Below are positions 10,301 to 17,877 of a DNA stretch of 64,000 nt, one piece after another. Position 1 is the stretch's first letter. Each line of letters starts with the position of its first letter. Under the pieces are notes generated by a model. That model saw only the letters and a list, made by a program, of their open reading frames with translations. It ran no database searches and had not been told where the DNA came from. The position numbers and the translations under genes were made by a program. Where the stretch lies: positions 51,287-115,286 of the forward strand of contig DASVOE010000055.1 of assembly GCA_036383515.1 (NCBI GenBank), read 5' to 3'. The DNA comes from CADEDV01 sp036383515. GTDB lineage: Bacteria; Bacteroidota; Bacteroidia; Chitinophagales; Chitinophagaceae.

Positions 10301-11658
10301 CAAATAATGTATCACCAGATCAGCCCAATAATGCAGTTACAGATATCATCAATGCTCTGAGTGCCGGTATTGCGGGGGTTTCTGGCGGCAAAGCAACAAC
10401 GGCTGAACTGGTCAATACAAATACATCCAATGGACTGGTTGGTTTTTTCCTGGACCAGCAAAAAATAAACAGCTCCTCGGCAAAACCGAGAGCTTATGTA
10501 AGCTGGATTGCTTTTGATGAGCAATTTAAATATGAGTACCAAAGCAGTGGTTATGAACAGGTAGGGAATAATGAAGAATTTGTGACACATTTAAGAAATA
10601 ATTTGACGATTACCAAGAACGGATATTTGTATATTTATGTGAGCAATGAGACACCGAACATTGACGTGTTCTTTGACAATTTGCAGGTGACGCATATAAG
10701 GGGACCAATATTAGAGGAGACACATTATTATCCATTTGGGCTAGTCATGCAAGGGATCTCATCTAAAGCACTTGTCTTTGGTAGCACTCAAAATAAATAT
10801 AAATACAACGGCAAGGAAGAACAGCGACAAGAGTTTACAGATGGTTCAGGATTGGAATGGTTGGATTACGGAGCAAGGATGTATGATAATCAGATTGGCA
10901 GATGGCATACAATAGACCCAATGGCCTCAAAATATCCTGGTATTTCTCCTTACAGTTATGCTGCAAACAATCCAATACTTATAGTTGACCCTAATGGCAA
11001 AGAAATTTGGATTTATTATACAGAACAGCTTAAAGACAAAAATGGTGATTTTAAACGAGACCGAAAAGGGAGAATAAAAACAAGAGAAATGATGGTTGAG
11101 TATAAGGATGGAAAGCTCTATAATGAAAAAGGAAAGGAATATGCAGGAGATAATAAATTTTTAGCCCAGACTTTAAAATCTCTCAACTATATCCAAAAGG
11201 ATGGTGCGGATAAAAACATAGAAGATAACACCAACACTGTAAAAGCATTGGTAGACAGTAAAGACAAAGTTTATATTAAGCAAAAGAAAACATACGACCG
11301 TCTTGAACGCACATGGGGTTCTAAGTATGAACCTTCTGAGAATACAGTGTATTTTGACTCCGATCATGCCTTGGAGGTAGAAAATGAAAATGGCCAAAAA
11401 GTAACTCAGTCCGCGGCAATGGCTATGCTACACGAAATAGCCCATGCATATAGAGACATTTTCCATAAAGCTGCAATTATGAGTAATGATCCCAATGCGA
11501 CATCAAAATTTTTTGCCGAAGAGCAACATGTAGTTGATCAATACGAATTACCGGCTGCGCTTAAGTTAGGAGAAGGTGCTAGGCGCAAGTATAAAAGTGA
11601 GGGCCGATATTATCCTGTCAATGACGTTTTATCAAGAACAGAAAATAAAAACCCATAG
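7351..11658 (+). CDS. RHS polymorphic toxin with HExxH metallopeptidase-like C-terminus
   Basis: A 1435-residue exported protein (signal peptide ending LLKAQ). The N-terminus matches DUF6443 of Bacteroidota RHS proteins (YFDGLGRSLQTVIKQGS, then VYDEFGREQYKYLP). YD repeats fill residues 150-880 (YDANGNI, YAYDANGNLTLD). The RHS-associated core is at about 1120-1215 (HYYPFGLVMQG, GARMYDNQIGRWHTIDPMAS, NNPILIVDPNGK). The variable tail, about 220 residues, carries HEIAHAYRD at 1361-1369, a zincin HExxH with H1361, E1362 and H1365, and acidic residues E1390, E1391 and E1399 as possible third zinc ligands. This resembles NleD/M91-like peptidase toxins. Metallopeptidase activity is inferred. The next gene, 3 bases on, is the likely immunity protein. 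Confidence 0.9.
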   Translation: MKRFLIILFVLGHLSITLLKAQNLPSPYAETAIKNFIRTWDATAPETDPNNLMTRSLKDVKQATQYFDGLGRSLQTVIKQGSLETGGAPTDMISAVVYDEFGREQYKYLPSPANNTGGNTSISDGLFKLNPFQQQATFMTSQYGPQGETYFYSKTNFEASPLNRVEKSMAPGNSWVGNNKGIEAKYWVNTATDDVKIWNVTDGFNNSLGTYAAVGSYLAGELYKNVTVDEHGKQVIEFKDKEGKVILKKVQLTTTADDGTGRDYTGWLCTYYIYDGLNNLRCVIQPEGVKYLFTNNWPALSTTILDEQCFRYEYDERNRMIIKKIPGAGEVFLVYDPWDRLLLTQDAKMRTQGQYNFTKYDVLNRPIITGVYNYWGSIQEARDLAKNYAPFRFEEPITSGGNGTGFTSRCWPEANIEVLSITYYDSYDWLGSQGNPFSQNRYTNDDAIFYPPNFTDYPYPQPLTQSFQTEGSVTGTKTKVLGTLQYLYSINYYDEKGRVIQTHSHNTTGGGNIMTTQYSFDGHVLVTYQLTGNNQNSQGVGVRSLYNYDDLGRVLNVKKIVYTSFGVSTGEKTIVQNEYDALGQLKKKKLAPEYNNNAGLETLTYDYNIRGWMLGMNRNYIGGTGTNYFGFELGYDKTTAAIGSTAYTNLQYNGNISGTIWKSKGDNVARKYDFGYDNVNRLAYADYFQNTAGSSWDRSMDFSTYGTDADNNYKIKYDANGNILGMINRGFKIGNPTAFLDALHYDYESNSNKLLRVIDNYSDPQTKLGDFHDGSSGYGNDYAYDANGNLTLDNNKNISDITYNHLNLPQQITVTGKGTITYTYDATGNKLKKEVNETGQPLKTTLYLGGAVYENDVLQFIGHEEGRVRFKPANGTIPASFEFDYMLKDHLGNVRMVLTEEQQTEPYPVASMETAQTTTEEALYSNLNTTRTDKPAGYPTDTYTNPNDKVAKTNGSGNKIGPAVVLKVMAGDKFNLRVNSWYKTNNVSPDQPNNAVTDIINALSAGIAGVSGGKATTAELVNTNTSNGLVGFFLDQQKINSSSAKPRAYVSWIAFDEQFKYEYQSSGYEQVGNNEEFVTHLRNNLTITKNGYLYIYVSNETPNIDVFFDNLQVTHIRGPILEETHYYPFGLVMQGISSKALVFGSTQNKYKYNGKEEQRQEFTDGSGLEWLDYGARMYDNQIGRWHTIDPMASKYPGISPYSYAANNPILIVDPNGKEIWIYYTEQLKDKNGDFKRDRKGRIKTREMMVEYKDGKLYNEKGKEYAGDNKFLAQTLKSLNYIQKDGADKNIEDNTNTVKALVDSKDKVYIKQKKTYDRLERTWGSKYEPSENTVYFDSDHALEVENENGQKVTQSAAMAMLHEIAHAYRDIFHKAAIMSNDPNATSKFFAEEQHVVDQYELPAALKLGEGARRKYKSEGRYYPVNDVLSRTENKNP

Positions 11659-11661
11659 TAT

Positions 11662-12114
11662 ATGAGAGGATTTATTTTTATTGTGTGTCTTTTTATATGC
11701 AGTGTATTAAAAAGCCAGATTGATAGCTCTTTGGCCTATTCTTTTCTAAAAACAAAATATTCCTTATTCAAAGATAAAATTGATATTCCAAAATCATTTT
11801 TTAAAGGGTATAAAAAAATAACTAACAAGGATTTCGTAATTGCAAATACCGGAGACACATTTAATCCTACGGACGTTTTATATAGTGGTATCCCAAATAA
11901 GAAATTAATGTTTTTGGGACTTGACTCAACAAAAAAAACTGGTTTTATTTTATATCAACAAGGAGGACAAGTAGTCACATCGCATATTCTGTTATTTGAT
12001 GTTTCTTCAAAAAGAAAACCTAAGCTATTTGGATTATATCTAAATAAAGAGCCAAGAAATTTTGAAGAACTCAAAGTTATTATTAGCAACTTAAGTAAAC
12101 ATGGCTTTTCATAG
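11662..12114 (+). CDS. Exported putative immunity protein for the RHS metallopeptidase toxin
   Basis: A 150-residue protein with a signal peptide (MRGFIFIVCLFICSVLKSQ) beginning 3 bases after the toxin stop codon. That position, size and coupling are typical of immunity genes in RHS polymorphic toxin loci. The mature part mixes strands and helices (FVIANTGDTFNPTDVLYSG, then KLMFLGLDSTKKTGFILYQQ) and has no recognisable enzymatic motif. The signal peptide implies protection in the periplasm, where an incoming metallopeptidase would first act; alternatively the protein is a surface accessory. Assignment is by genomic position, not by family similarity. Confidence 0.6.
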   Translation: MRGFIFIVCLFICSVLKSQIDSSLAYSFLKTKYSLFKDKIDIPKSFFKGYKKITNKDFVIANTGDTFNPTDVLYSGIPNKKLMFLGLDSTKKTGFILYQQGGQVVTSHILLFDVSSKRKPKLFGLYLNKEPRNFEELKVIISNLSKHGFS

Positions 12115-12318
12115 ATTTTTATAACTGCTGTAAATACCCCTTTTCTCAGACAGTATTTTTTAGAAGGTTTTCATTTGTAAATACTTGTATTTTTACTTCT
12201 TCTGGCGTTTGATTGTTTAGGCTTACATTTGAGGTCGGTAGTTATAAAACTACTTCCACCGCCTTAGGCCGTTGGCATCCTTGGCCTCAGTTGTCGTTAG
12301 TGTTCAATAAATAAAAAA

Positions 12319-12576
12319 GATGAGCCTGTCAAATTTAACAATACCACGGTCTTGTAGCTATAATTTAAGCTCTGTATTCAGATTTAAATAATTTAGCGAA
12401 AAGCTTATGAGCGAGGGCGGGTATAAATGGATGGCCATAGCTTTGAAACACCAAAATCACATATGTTCCAAAGTAGGGAGTTTATTTATATGCCAGGTGC
12501 GAGTCCAGAGTCACCACTTGCAATGGCATTGGTTTCATATACTTTTATACCTCGTCCAAAACCTTTAAAAAGATGA
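12319..12576 (+). pseudogene. Decayed orphan RHS-type toxin tail (frameshifted)
   Basis: Between the first immunity gene and the 12573 lipoprotein, protein-like text is spread over several frames. A frame from 12319 reads DEPVKFNNTTVL then stops; a frame at 12407 reads MSEGGYKWMAIAL; and a frame from 12427 to a TGA at 12574-12576 reads MDGHSFETPKSHMFQSREF, then IYMPGASPESPLAMALVSY. Joined across frameshifts these look like the end of one protein. The final TGA overlaps the next gene's start as ATGA, which is normal coupling between a toxin and its immunity gene. Upstream (12115-12318) a frame contains GRWH, possibly a trace of an RHS core. I read this as a displaced, inactivated toxin cassette. 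Confidence 0.5.
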
Positions 12577-13112
12577 AATTTTTTTTAACTTTACATATCC
12601 TTCTTTTTGCGTACGGATGCAATAACGCTCGCATTGATAGCAATTGCGAAAAGATTGACACAATTCTAAAAAACTCAATCGCCTCGTATTACGAATATGA
12701 TTCTCTCGATACTCTGTCAATAGAACCAATAGCAGCGAGATGGAAAAGACTCTCACAGTATTTATGTTCGAAAATCAAGTTTAGTCAGAAATTTTATATT
12801 GTTGAAATTGCTGGCAAAGAAGGCTTACTATATGATATACATTCAAAAAAATTTCATCTTTTTAAACGTAATGGCAGCGACATTATATTAAAATTTTGGG
12901 GAGGCGAATTGAAAGAAATGCATTCATTCATTTTAAAACTTGCTGAACAGCCCAAAGAATATTTAGATGAGATAAAAAAGAAAACTAAAAATGTCGCCAC
13001 TTATGATGCTCCTAATGTGAGTATTTTATATGTGGATTTAGAAGAAGAAATACATTCTTATTTTTTTTCGATGGGGTATAGCGATTATCTTTTGGGTACA
13101 GGGGATAAATAG
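12573..13112 (+). CDS. Lipoprotein, putative orphan immunity protein
   Basis: A 179-residue protein with a lipoprotein signal peptide: hydrophobic LHILLFAYG then Cys16, so the mature protein should be lipid-anchored. The rest is polar and mixed alpha/beta (KFYIVEIAGKEGLLYDIHSK, FILKLAEQPKEYLDEIKKK). Its start codon overlaps the stop of the decayed toxin tail by four bases (ATGA), the usual layout of a toxin-immunity pair, so I infer it is the immunity gene left behind after its toxin degenerated. I see no catalytic motif. The remaining alternative is an unrelated lipoprotein. Confidence 0.6.
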   Translation: MKFFLTLHILLFAYGCNNARIDSNCEKIDTILKNSIASYYEYDSLDTLSIEPIAARWKRLSQYLCSKIKFSQKFYIVEIAGKEGLLYDIHSKKFHLFKRNGSDIILKFWGGELKEMHSFILKLAEQPKEYLDEIKKKTKNVATYDAPNVSILYVDLEEEIHSYFFSMGYSDYLLGTGDK

Positions 13113-13340
13113 TAAGTCTCGGTTCTATGAGTGCCACGTTTTGTGTTATAAGTCAGTACGGCCGGAGCCGGAAATTGGTAAATAAAAAATTTTATTCCGC
13201 AGAAAAATAGAACTCGGATTTCTATGACTCCAATAAATAATTTTCAAGAATTATAATAAAAAAGTTAGGCAGCAAATTGTTAATATGGGTTATTTTTTTT
13301 GATGAGAACTGCCGAAATTATATTAAACCTTGTATTCCAA

Positions 13341-13775
13341 TTATTTTTTCTCCAACATCTTTTCCAGCAATACGATTCTCTCTCTTTCACTCTTCAGCAA
13401 TGCTTCATATAATTTCTTATTTTCCTCGACTTGCTCAACATATTTGTCAAGGGGATTAAAGCTCGGGTTGTAATGAACTGTATAGCCAATTGCAGAATTA
13501 TGATTATCAGTGAAAGTATTGGAGATGATATTTACAGCAGTGTCTTCGTTAAAATTTCTAATAGCTTCTGCAGGAACTTTCAATGCCTTTGCCACTTGTT
13601 CCAGCAACCCCGGCTCAATGGTTTCCTTTGCTTCCAGGAGCGATATTTTCTTTTGGTTCCATTCATCGCCCAGGGTTGAGGCCAGCGTATCTTGATTTAT
13701 ACCAAGCATTTCCCGAAAACGCTTTACGTTACGGCCTTCGTGAACAGTTTTTGGATTATTAGTTGTAGAAGTCAT
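13341..13775 (-). CDS. XRE-family transcriptional regulator with C-terminal coiled coil
   Basis: I place the start at the ATG at 13773-13775 (MTSTTNNPKTVHEGRN), giving 144 residues; a longer frame reaching 13928 adds a non-conserved N-terminus, and an intermediate ATG lies at 13794-13796. Residues 14-70 form a Cro/cI-type helix-turn-helix (RNVKRFREMLGINQDTLAST, LGDEWNQKKISLLEAKETIE). Residues 110-144 are a charged coiled coil (YVEQVEENKKLYEALLKSER) probably used for oligomerisation. A TATATTTG element lies directly before this ATG, so the mRNA may be almost leaderless. Its target is unknown; it is divergent from the small gene at 13947. Confidence 0.85.
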   Translation of the reverse strand: MTSTTNNPKTVHEGRNVKRFREMLGINQDTLASTLGDEWNQKKISLLEAKETIEPGLLEQVAKALKVPAEAIRNFNEDTAVNIISNTFTDNHNSAIGYTVHYNPSFNPLDKYVEQVEENKKLYEALLKSERERIVLLEKMLEKK

Positions 13776-13779
13776 GTTA

Positions 13780-13787
13780 CAAATATA
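13780..13787 (-). promoter_or_regulatory. Bacteroidota -7 element (TATATTTG) of the XRE regulator
   Basis: On the minus strand TATATTTG matches the Bacteroidota -7 consensus TAnnTTTG exactly. Only four bases (TAAC) separate it from the ATG at 13773-13775, so transcription would start at or inside the start codon. No clear -33 TTTG is seen at the usual distance. Either the message is leaderless or the match is fortuitous and the real start is downstream. Confidence 0.4.
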
Positions 13788-13946
13788 AGGTTTCATGAAA
13801 TTAATACGATGGCTGCAAATAAGGTAATTTCGGTCAGGTAAAATATCCCCTTGCCGAGTATAAAATATGCCTGTAGGGAATAGTATAGAAGAAAAAAACT
13901 CCGTTGATTTGGAATTCCGAAATTTCAAACCTCAAATTTTCTTCTT

Positions 13947-14237
13947 ATGCCTCTACAAGACTACTCCCCTGTCGAATTTCATCCTCGGAAACTCACAAAA
14001 GAGGAAATCGAAGACCCGTATCAGGTCATTCATGATTTTTTCAGCTATGCCCATCTGCCTGAAATAAGAGAGATGCTCTGGGAATTTTTGAAAACCCAGG
14101 TCTCGGGCACATTTCACCAGAAAAATACCCGGGAACGATCTAATCTGCTTTATTTTTATGAAAGAGTGGAAAGCATGATTGAGGCCGTCCATCTTATCCA
14201 CAAGCAAACTAACCCGGACAAACACTCTAAAGACTGA
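13947..14237 (+). CDS. Small conserved Bacteroidota protein, function unknown
   Basis: A 96-residue soluble protein starting MPLQDYSPVEFHPRKLTKEE. It is helical and rich in aromatic and charged residues (DPYQVIHDFFSYAHLPEIRE, LLYFYERVESMIEAVHLIHK), consistent with a small four-helix domain. Its composition and clean codon use support a real gene. It is divergent from the XRE regulator with about 170 bases between starts, which may suggest joint regulation. I do not recognise a named family and see no catalytic motif. Confidence 0.65.
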   Translation: MPLQDYSPVEFHPRKLTKEEIEDPYQVIHDFFSYAHLPEIREMLWEFLKTQVSGTFHQKNTRERSNLLYFYERVESMIEAVHLIHKQTNPDKHSKD

Positions 14238-14966
14238 TTTAAAGATTACTCATTGCAACTAACAATTTCCATATCGCAAAATCAGAATAAAGCAAACCTT
14301 TTTTATAAAAAGTGGGCAAAAAAAAGCAGCACAAGAACATGCTCTCTCTACGACTCAATTTTGACACCCAGTATTTAAAAGCTAATTGATTACCAAGGAT
14401 AGTTAGGTTCCGGCCCCAAGCACATCTTTATTTAATAATAGGACGAAGTACATCCGAGACAGTATCTTGTAAGAATGAGTATCAAGTGAGTATGACTTGA
14501 GCTAATTAGAATTGATTAGGAAATTCATCTTGATCTAATCACAAGTTAGGGGACTGGAATTGTTTTCAGACGATATTCATTAAACATTCGAGCAACTCCA
14601 ATCTTCCAGTAAACAAAAACTCACTATCGATCAACTTACTACTTTTAAAGCTTTTGATCGTACATTTTTTTATGTGTGTTTGTAATTTCTAATGAGTTAT
14701 GCCTAGAGATATCATTTGCCAATTTCTGGAATTGCGCCATACTTCTATTTGTTAAGTGTGAACTAGTTTTAACTTTTAATAATATACCTTCTCTTTTCAT
14801 TTAAATATTCATAATTTTAGTATCTACACTTTGAAAACACTATTCTGTGTGATCGTGATTTATGTTGTGATTCGTTAGAGTTGTTTATTGCGATTCAAAA
14901 CGATCGAGACCTTCAGAAGATTTGATCATCGTACTCCATCGGCGTCTTTTAAAATCTTTTTACATC
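14238..14966. other. Intergenic stretch at the left edge of the accessory island
   Basis: About 730 bases between the small conserved gene and the first gene of the 14.9-20.5 kb locus. It holds the first att-like repeat (14351-14423). A minus-strand 51-codon frame (14645-14800, starting MKREGILLKVKTSSHLTN) exists, but I cannot support it as a gene. The remainder is AT-rich with no hairpin of note. Confidence 0.5.
14351..14423 (+). repeat. Att-like junction motif, copy A
   Basis: This contains CGACTCAATTTTGACAC, then 38 bases later GGTTCCGGCCCCAAGCAC. The same two-part pattern recurs at 20902-20973 and 30981-31053; consensus of the first part is GACnCAATTTTGACAC (one variable base), with spacing from TTGACAC to the G(G)TTC block of 45, 43 and 39 bases. 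The third copy includes a tRNA 3' end. I interpret the copies as attachment-site junctions left by successive integrations; copy A's second part is too diverged to be tRNA by itself. Confidence 0.5.
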
Positions 14967-16031
14967 ATGACCAATAATTTATTTCGGTTCGTATCTATCA
15001 GACCACCAAAAGTTTTTGATGAGGAGTGGATCATTTCTGAGAACAAGGTCCAGGCCCAGGTGGTGGCCGATGTCAGCAAGGCTAAAGCAGCACTGAAAAA
15101 AGCGAATAAACAATCTTCTAAACAACAGCTGCTCGCGGAAGTTGGCGCCCAATATCAGCAGTCATTACAATACTACACGAATGACAAGCTTTTTAAAATC
15201 ATTCGTTCTTTGTGGCCAGGAATTAATGAACTTGTTACACGCCATTACGAAGAACTGAATTATGCAAAGTTCGTATCAGCACTTGCTCAACTAGTAACGT
15301 CTTTGACATTTAAACCGAAAGTTTCTTCCGCATTACGCGATCCGCTGGTCAAAAGCTTACTACAGTCCTTATGGCTAAGTTATTATGCTTGCATGATGAA
15401 TTTTACCTCGCGGCCTTCTGACAGGGAGGAAATAGCACATTGGATAAAACTATTTCATCTTTTTGCACACGCGGATACGGTTGAAGAATTGAAAAAGGCC
15501 CTGGCGAAATGGTCAACTATGCGTTTATCTTTTCCCTATGATATTTTCATAGAACCGAATGAGCTGCAAACTGCTGACCAGGCAGAGAAAGACAAGCAGG
15601 CGATCGAAAAAAAACGACAAGCTGAACGATCAGTATATTCTTCAAAACTTTCCGAGCTGCAGACACTGGAGCGATTGCTCGAAGACGTCATTGCAAACAA
15701 AACAAAAAAATTCAACTCGTTCGTTCACCAGGTCAAAGTAACAGTACCTGCTAAGGGAAAGACTGCTAGCAGTGTGGCTTCGTTTGCGGACCTGAAAGCG
15801 GATTACATGTCTGTCGTCCCTTGGAAGATCACCGATAAGGACCTTATTAAAAACAACCAGCTTCAGCAACTCCTTCAAAAATATCGGCTGCTTCCACTTG
15901 ATGGTAACGCATATTCACTGATCGACACTGTTCGTCGCCTGATCGCTGAAGTGATCGCTGACCTGGATGCATTCGATGAAAAGCAAACTGTCATTACCGC
16001 TGGCAATATTTTCCAATCTAAACGCTCATAA
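14967..16031 (+). CDS. Unrecognised helical protein, first gene of putative effector locus
   Basis: I use the ATG at 14967 (MTNNLFRFVSIRPPK), giving 354 residues; an in-frame ATG at 14922 adds a poor N-terminus. There is no signal peptide. The protein is mostly helical: an N-terminal charged region (AKAALKKANKQSSKQQLLAE), a middle with conserved-looking SLWPGINELVTRHYEELNYA, and a Lys/Glu-rich coiled coil near residue 205-250 (AEKDKQAIEKKRQAERSVYS). Three bases separate it from the 610-residue gene, so they are translationally coupled. I do not know the family; the coupling suggests a structural or chaperone partner of the downstream protein. Confidence 0.75.
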   Translation: MTNNLFRFVSIRPPKVFDEEWIISENKVQAQVVADVSKAKAALKKANKQSSKQQLLAEVGAQYQQSLQYYTNDKLFKIIRSLWPGINELVTRHYEELNYAKFVSALAQLVTSLTFKPKVSSALRDPLVKSLLQSLWLSYYACMMNFTSRPSDREEIAHWIKLFHLFAHADTVEELKKALAKWSTMRLSFPYDIFIEPNELQTADQAEKDKQAIEKKRQAERSVYSSKLSELQTLERLLEDVIANKTKKFNSFVHQVKVTVPAKGKTASSVASFADLKADYMSVVPWKITDKDLIKNNQLQQLLQKYRLLPLDGNAYSLIDTVRRLIAEVIADLDAFDEKQTVITAGNIFQSKRS

Positions 16032-16034
16032 ATC

Positions 16035-17867
16035 ATGATCCCATTTATCCAACCTGTAGGAGTAGGTGATCTTAAGGTCACCAAGCAAAAACTTGTTCGT
16101 TACGAAGCCGGTGAAATTGCACATATCGAAAACATCATGGGTCGTGAAAGCCGTAAACGCAATCACCGGCACCTAAAGAGAGTGACTGAAACTGTTACTA
16201 GCACCAATGAACGTAGTGAAGAAAACACAAAAGACATGCAGTCCACCGAGCGCTTTGAAATGGAAAATGAATCGCAACGGACATTAAAATCGGAATCCAG
16301 CTTCAATGCAGGCGTTGATATCTCTGCCTCGTATGGCCCGGTGAGCATAAATGCTTCAACAAAATTCGCCATGACCGATGGAAAGGAAGAGGCCGATAAG
16401 AACGCAACGAAATATGCCAAAGAGGTTACCAGCAAATCGCTTCAGAAGATCATAGAAAAAAGCACCTTGGAGCGCCAGACAATTACGATGGATGAATATG
16501 AGGAAAAGAACCATCACGGTTTTGACAACACGGCCGGTAGTAACCCTGTCGTCGGTGTTTATCGCTGGGTAGACAAGATCTACAGAAATAAAGTTGTTGA
16601 TTATGGGAAAAGACTGATGTACGAATTCTATATACCGGAACCCGCACTCTTTTATCTGTATGCTTCAAAATCCAACCTGGAAAACAAGGTCCTTCCAAAG
16701 AAACCTTCTGAGCCGGTATCACTGACCACGCTGCAACCACTTAGTCCTGCTGATATAAGCAGGTACAGCTACCTGACCTTATTAAAAAAATATAATGCAA
16801 AGGATGTGACACCTCCACCGGCTGAGCGACTAGTCGTATCAAAAGCAATTTCGAGAGAGTTCCCTACTGATGATCCGTGGTCATTCAGCAATGAAGAACT
16901 CGATATACCCAAGGGGTATGAAGCTTTTTATGGGACCTACATCGGGGCATCCACCTTTACCTCCGCAGCTCCTGCATTTGTGATCCAGGTTGGGATAAAC
17001 CAGATCACCATGACCTCTCATCCCGGATTGGTGTTTGACTCGGAAGTAGGTAAGATGCCGATATCCGGCGCCGGCTATGGAATTAAAACATTAGCCTTCA
17101 ATTTTGATATTATCTGTCGCCTCACAACAGCCTTTTATCAGCAATGGCAGATCAAAGTTTATACTGCTATCATGGACGCCTATGCCAAGGAGATGTCTGA
17201 CTATGAAGAGAAAGTTGCAGCTGCCCAAATTCAACAGGGCGTGCTGATCGGTGGAGGAAATCCATTAAAGAACCGGCAGGTGGAGATGGAAGAACTGAAA
17301 AAGTATTGCATCTCCATGTGGACGCTAACGAATTTCAATTTAGCTCCGGCAGTATTCCAGTTCCCGACCCTGCCACCCCCGGCAAGTTTTCCCTTTCTTA
17401 TCTTTCCGATAGCGATACTTGAATCGTTCGTTATGGAGTTCTTCGAATCATCATTCGAATGGGGCAATATGACCTATGAATTCCTGCCTTATTATTGGGG
17501 AAGGCAATCGCAGTGGCTGGACAGTCTTTCTGCGCAGAGCAATGACCCGATCTTTGACAGCTTCCTGAAAGCTGGCGCTGCAAAAGTAAGGGTCCCGGTA
17601 AAACCGTCGCATACCGAGAACGTACTATTCTACCAGTTAACGGGCGTAGTACTTAATGGAGGTACAGTCCCTGCGTTCGCATCGGCAGATCCGATCACAA
17701 CACTTTATAATTCTTATCTCCAGGAACTGATCGATGTGAAAGATATCCCGGACATTGACGCAGATGTAACCATCACAAAGGACGATCCCGATTCGTGGCT
17801 CACCAAGATCCCTACGGACCTCGTTTGGCTCCAGAATGATGCGACACTACCTAATTTTGAACCATAA
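16035..17867 (+). CDS. Large cytoplasmic-type protein of unknown function, possible translocation/assembly component
   Basis: A 610-residue protein with no signal peptide. The N-terminus (VGDLKVTKQKLVRYEAGEIA, HIENIMGRESRKRNHRHLKR) leads into an amphipathic, low-complexity stretch (residues 55-140: TSTNERSEENTKDMQ, VDISASYGPVSINASTKFAM) and a conserved-looking block HGFDNTAGSNPVVGVYRWVD. The rest alternates Pro/aromatic strands and short helices. From memory this N-terminal pattern recurs in uncharacterised proteins of several phyla, but I know no established function. The alternating strand stretch is reminiscent of pore-forming or assembly proteins; that is inference. It is coupled to the gene before and lies 10 bases before the trypco1-like gene. 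Confidence 0.75.
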   Translation: MIPFIQPVGVGDLKVTKQKLVRYEAGEIAHIENIMGRESRKRNHRHLKRVTETVTSTNERSEENTKDMQSTERFEMENESQRTLKSESSFNAGVDISASYGPVSINASTKFAMTDGKEEADKNATKYAKEVTSKSLQKIIEKSTLERQTITMDEYEEKNHHGFDNTAGSNPVVGVYRWVDKIYRNKVVDYGKRLMYEFYIPEPALFYLYASKSNLENKVLPKKPSEPVSLTTLQPLSPADISRYSYLTLLKKYNAKDVTPPPAERLVVSKAISREFPTDDPWSFSNEELDIPKGYEAFYGTYIGASTFTSAAPAFVIQVGINQITMTSHPGLVFDSEVGKMPISGAGYGIKTLAFNFDIICRLTTAFYQQWQIKVYTAIMDAYAKEMSDYEEKVAAAQIQQGVLIGGGNPLKNRQVEMEELKKYCISMWTLTNFNLAPAVFQFPTLPPPASFPFLIFPIAILESFVMEFFESSFEWGNMTYEFLPYYWGRQSQWLDSLSAQSNDPIFDSFLKAGAAKVRVPVKPSHTENVLFYQLTGVVLNGGTVPAFASADPITTLYNSYLQELIDVKDIPDIDADVTITKDDPDSWLTKIPTDLVWLQNDATLPNFEP

Positions 17868-17877
17868 ATCGTGATAC

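Noticed and set aside
14645..14800. Minus-strand 51-codon frame starting MKREGILLKVKTSS
   Set aside because: It is short, has no promoter or neighbour support, and sits in AT-rich sequence where such frames are common.
16035..17867. Contractile injection system sheath or baseplate gene in the 14.9-20.5 kb locus
   Set aside because: No sheath, tube, spike or AAA+ partner is present and no conserved contractile-tail motif is visible; the large protein remains unassigned.
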